From Sphingomonas metalli (GTDB taxonomy: Bacteria; Pseudomonadota; Alphaproteobacteria; Sphingomonadales; Sphingomonadaceae), in NCBI RefSeq assembly GCF_014641735.1, contig NZ_BMIH01000003.1:1-64000 (forward strand): a DNA stretch of 64,000 nt. Direction: 5' to 3'. The notes under the pieces are model-generated. The model worked only from the letters and a program-made list of their open reading frames with translations, was not told the origin of the DNA and did no database searches. The translations under genes and the position numbers were made by a program. Shown here piece by piece: positions 61,930 to 64,000 of this stretch (the stretch's first letter is position 1; every line of letters starts with the position of its first letter).

Positions 61930-62666
61930 CGCGCGAACCGCCAGCGGTTGTCGTCGCTCTCGGCGGGCACGAAGCGGTAGCCGTCGCTGTCGAACCCCCG
62001 CATCGCATCGATCTCGGTGATGCGATGTTCGATCATCCAGCGCGCCATCATCCCGCGCGCCTTTTTCGCGTGGAAGCTGATGAACCGGTCGCCGTCGCGG
62101 AAATCGACGGCGATCACCCGTATGCCGGCCGGCAGCCGGCCCTCCACCGCCGCCCAATATTCCTGGCTGGCGAGGTTGAGGATCGTCGCCGATCCCTCCG
62201 CCTCGACGTCGCGCGCCAGCAGGTCCGCGATGCGATCGCCCCACCAGTCGGTCAGCCGGTCGCGCCGCGGCGCCCAGCGCGTGCCCATCTCCAGCCGATA
62301 GGGGCGGATCGCATCGAGCGGGCGCAGCAGGCCGTACAGTCCCGACAGCAGCCGCAGATGATCCTGGGCGAAGGGCAGCGCCGGCTCGTCGAGGCTTTTG
62401 GCCTCGAGCCCCGTATAGACGTCGCCGGCGAAGGCGAACATCGCCGGCCGCTCGGGCGCGTCGGCGAAGTCGCGAAACCGGTCGGCATTGAGCTTGGCGA
62501 GCGCGGGCGAGATCTTCATCAAGGCCGAAAGCCGCTTCTGCGGCAGACGGGCCGCCGCCCGGGCCAGGGTTGCAGCTTCGTCTCCAAGGCGCGGCCGGGT
62601 CGCGGCGATACGGGGAAGGTCGCTCTCGTAATCGAGCGTCTTGGCGGGCGACAGCACGGCGATCAT
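61926..62666 (-). CDS. yaaA: Peroxide stress protein YaaA (DUF328)
   Basis: A 246-aa protein: MIAVLSPAKTLDYES is the YaaA signature start, with QEYWAAVEGRLPAGIRVIAVDFRD and HAKKARGMMARWMIEHRI near the C-terminus. YaaA limits iron-driven damage during peroxide stress and has DNA-binding activity in E. coli. ATG 62666 is chosen over an upstream in-frame start. Confidence 0.92.
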   Translation of the reverse strand: MIAVLSPAKTLDYESDLPRIAATRPRLGDEAATLARAAARLPQKRLSALMKISPALAKLNADRFRDFADAPERPAMFAFAGDVYTGLEAKSLDEPALPFAQDHLRLLSGLYGLLRPLDAIRPYRLEMGTRWAPRRDRLTDWWGDRIADLLARDVEAEGSATILNLASQEYWAAVEGRLPAGIRVIAVDFRDGDRFISFHAKKARGMMARWMIEHRITEIDAMRGFDSDGYRFVPAESDDNRWRFAR

Positions 62667-62820
62667 GCGGCGGCGGGTAGCCCCGCGGGGTGTCGCATTC
62701 AATCCGCGTTCAGCCCGACAAAGTCACGGAACCAAGATGGATGCGCTCGCTTGAAGCTGCGTTAACCCCCCGGTAGAGCGACCGGGACGTCCCCCGTCAC
62801 CCATTGGAGAGACCTTCCTC

Positions 62821-64000
62821 ATGACATCGCTTACGAAGATCGCGCTGGCGATCGCCCTTTCGACCGGGGTCAGCGGTCTGGCGCTGACGGCGCCGGCTGT
62901 CGCGGCGAAGAAAAAGGACGAGGCGCCCGCCGGTCCGAAGCTGAGCCCGGACTTCCTCAAGGTCGCGCAGACCGCGCAGACCGCGCTGAACGCCAAGGAC
63001 CTGGCGACGGCCGCCCCGGCACTCGACCAGATGGACGGCCTCGCCAAGACCGACGACGATCGCTACTTCGCCGCGTCGCTCCGGTACAATCTGGAGCAGC
63101 TGAAGATCCAGAACGCGCGGGCCGCCAACCCCAACGCGCCGGTCGACGAGACCGCGCTCGCCAAGCCGCTCGACGCGCTGATCGCCAGCCCGGTCACCAA
63201 GCAGGATGCGAAGGCGAAGTTCGCCTATCAGCGCGGCATCCTCGCTTATAACGGCAAGCAGTTCCCGGTCGCGATCCAGTACTTCACCCAGGCCAAGCAG
63301 CTGGGCGAGACCGATCCCAACCTGTCGCTCCAGCTCGCCCAGGCCAAGGTCAGCAGCGGCGACGTCGCCGGCGGCCTGACCGAGCTCGACACCACGGTGC
63401 AGGCGCAGATCGCCGCTGGCCAGAAGCCCGACGAGGACGTGTTCCGCTACGGCATCTCGCGCGCCAACCAGGCGAAGCTGGGGCCGCAGACCATGACCTG
63501 GATCCAGCGCTACATCGCGACCTATCCGACGCGGAAGAACTGGCGCGACGCGGTCGTGACCTATGGGCTGGCCGGCAACTCGGTCGAGAAGCTGACCGAG
63601 GCGCAGAAGATCGACCTGTTCCGCCTGCTGCGCGCGACCAACGCCCTGGCCGACCAGAACGACTATCTGGAATATGCCGACGACGTGCAGCGCCGTGGCC
63701 TGCCCGCGGAGGCGCAGGCGGTGATCAAGGAAGGCCAGGCGGCCGGCAAGATCCCGGCCTCCAACGCGCTCGCCAAGCAGATCCTGACCGATGCGACCAA
63801 CGCGCTGAAGGTCGAGGGCTCGCTGGCGCCGCTCGAGGCGAAGGCGAATGCCGCGGCGAACGGCAAGCTCGCCGCCGGCACCGGCGACGCCTATCTGGGC
63901 ACCGGCGACTATGCCAAGGCGGCTGCGCTCTATCGCACGGCGCTCCAGAAGGGCGGTGTGGATGCCGACGAGGTCAACACCCATCTGGGCATCGCGCTCG
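62821..64000 (+). CDS. Secreted TPR-like repeat protein (3' truncated by window)
   Basis: An open frame of 393 codons that continues beyond the right edge. Signal peptide MTSLTKIALAIALSTGVSGLALTAPAVAA, then helical repeats resembling tetratricopeptide units (FAYQRGILAYNGKQFPVAIQYFTQAKQLGETDPNLSLQLAQAKVSSGD; GDAYLGTGDYAKAAALYRTALQKGGVDADEVNTHLGIAL). GGAGAGACC lies upstream of the ATG. Probably a periplasmic scaffold protein; the C-terminal part is not visible. Confidence 0.85.
   Translation, partial: MTSLTKIALAIALSTGVSGLALTAPAVAAKKKDEAPAGPKLSPDFLKVAQTAQTALNAKDLATAAPALDQMDGLAKTDDDRYFAASLRYNLEQLKIQNARAANPNAPVDETALAKPLDALIASPVTKQDAKAKFAYQRGILAYNGKQFPVAIQYFTQAKQLGETDPNLSLQLAQAKVSSGDVAGGLTELDTTVQAQIAAGQKPDEDVFRYGISRANQAKLGPQTMTWIQRYIATYPTRKNWRDAVVTYGLAGNSVEKLTEAQKIDLFRLLRATNALADQNDYLEYADDVQRRGLPAEAQAVIKEGQAAGKIPASNALAKQILTDATNALKVEGSLAPLEAKANAAANGKLAAGTGDAYLGTGDYAKAAALYRTALQKGGVDADEVNTHLGIAL

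Overview
The window is GC-rich, tightly packed bacterial chromosome. Overlapping ATGA/GTGA gene junctions, a very large TonB-dependent receptor beside flavin-dependent halogenases, a lipoyl-fused pyruvate dehydrogenase E1 beta, TrmFO and the general gene content point to an alphaproteobacterium, most likely Sphingomonadaceae (Sphingomonas-like). This is inferred from gene content; no rRNA gene is present to confirm it.

Positions 1-14445 look like the right-hand part of a genomic island. A P4-type tyrosine integrase (13011-14240) lies next to the 3' half of a tRNA-Arg(ACG) gene (14401-14445), which has the form of an attR site; the island continues off the left edge. Nested inside is a separate unit at 765-12738. 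It is bounded by 153-bp inverted repeats whose outermost 74 bp are identical and which carry regularly spaced TGCTC motifs like IS21-family ends. It is flanked by a perfect 6-bp direct repeat (ACTAGG, 759-764 and 12739-12744). It holds no recognisable transposase, so it resembles a non-autonomous mobile insertion cassette. Its cargo is a complete-looking reduced-sulfur system: diheme thiosulfate dehydrogenase (TsdA-like), two persulfide dioxygenase-type metallohydrolases, a phosphatase/sulfur-transferase domain fused to a sulfide:quinone oxidoreductase, a TauE/SafE exporter, a split YeeE/YedE transporter, two DsbA-like and one TlpA-like thiol oxidoreductases and an AcfC-like binding protein. 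Opposite these run a 1-Cys peroxiredoxin, a cysteine-free ArsR-type regulator, a DsrE-like protein and a lipoprotein.

Positions 14446-24060 start chromosomal backbone. A cupin protein, two adjacent FAD-dependent halogenases of the tryptophan-halogenase family and a divergent 1149-aa TonB receptor form an uptake/halogenation locus, followed by an FMN-dependent alpha-hydroxy-acid oxidase. Positions 24100-33610 hold a pair of acyl-CoA dehydrogenases, a small membrane protein and an arginine-succinyltransferase (ast) region in which astA carries an apparent 1-bp frameshift, with an M20 hydrolase, a DUF481 protein, RppH, an esterase and a histone-deacetylase-like hydrolase. Positions 33635-48610 hold photolyase, cyclopropane fatty acid synthase, an SDR, PurF, HisI, a MerR regulator with an acyl-CoA dehydrogenase, SleB-type hydrolase, CysK, an MFS exporter and PdhA/PdhB. 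Positions 48619-57250 hold Tad-type pseudopilin/TadG genes, a squalene-synthase-like protein, an EF-hand protein, TrmFO, DUF488 and a soluble chemotaxis-type receptor. The end carries DUF952, gyrA, two parS-like 16-bp palindromes between gyrA and the next gene (suggesting an origin-proximal location), a small secreted protein, an SDR, YaaA and a truncated repeat protein.

Several families of REP-like palindromes occupy the intergenic spaces. No CRISPR array, rRNA gene or complete tRNA gene was seen.
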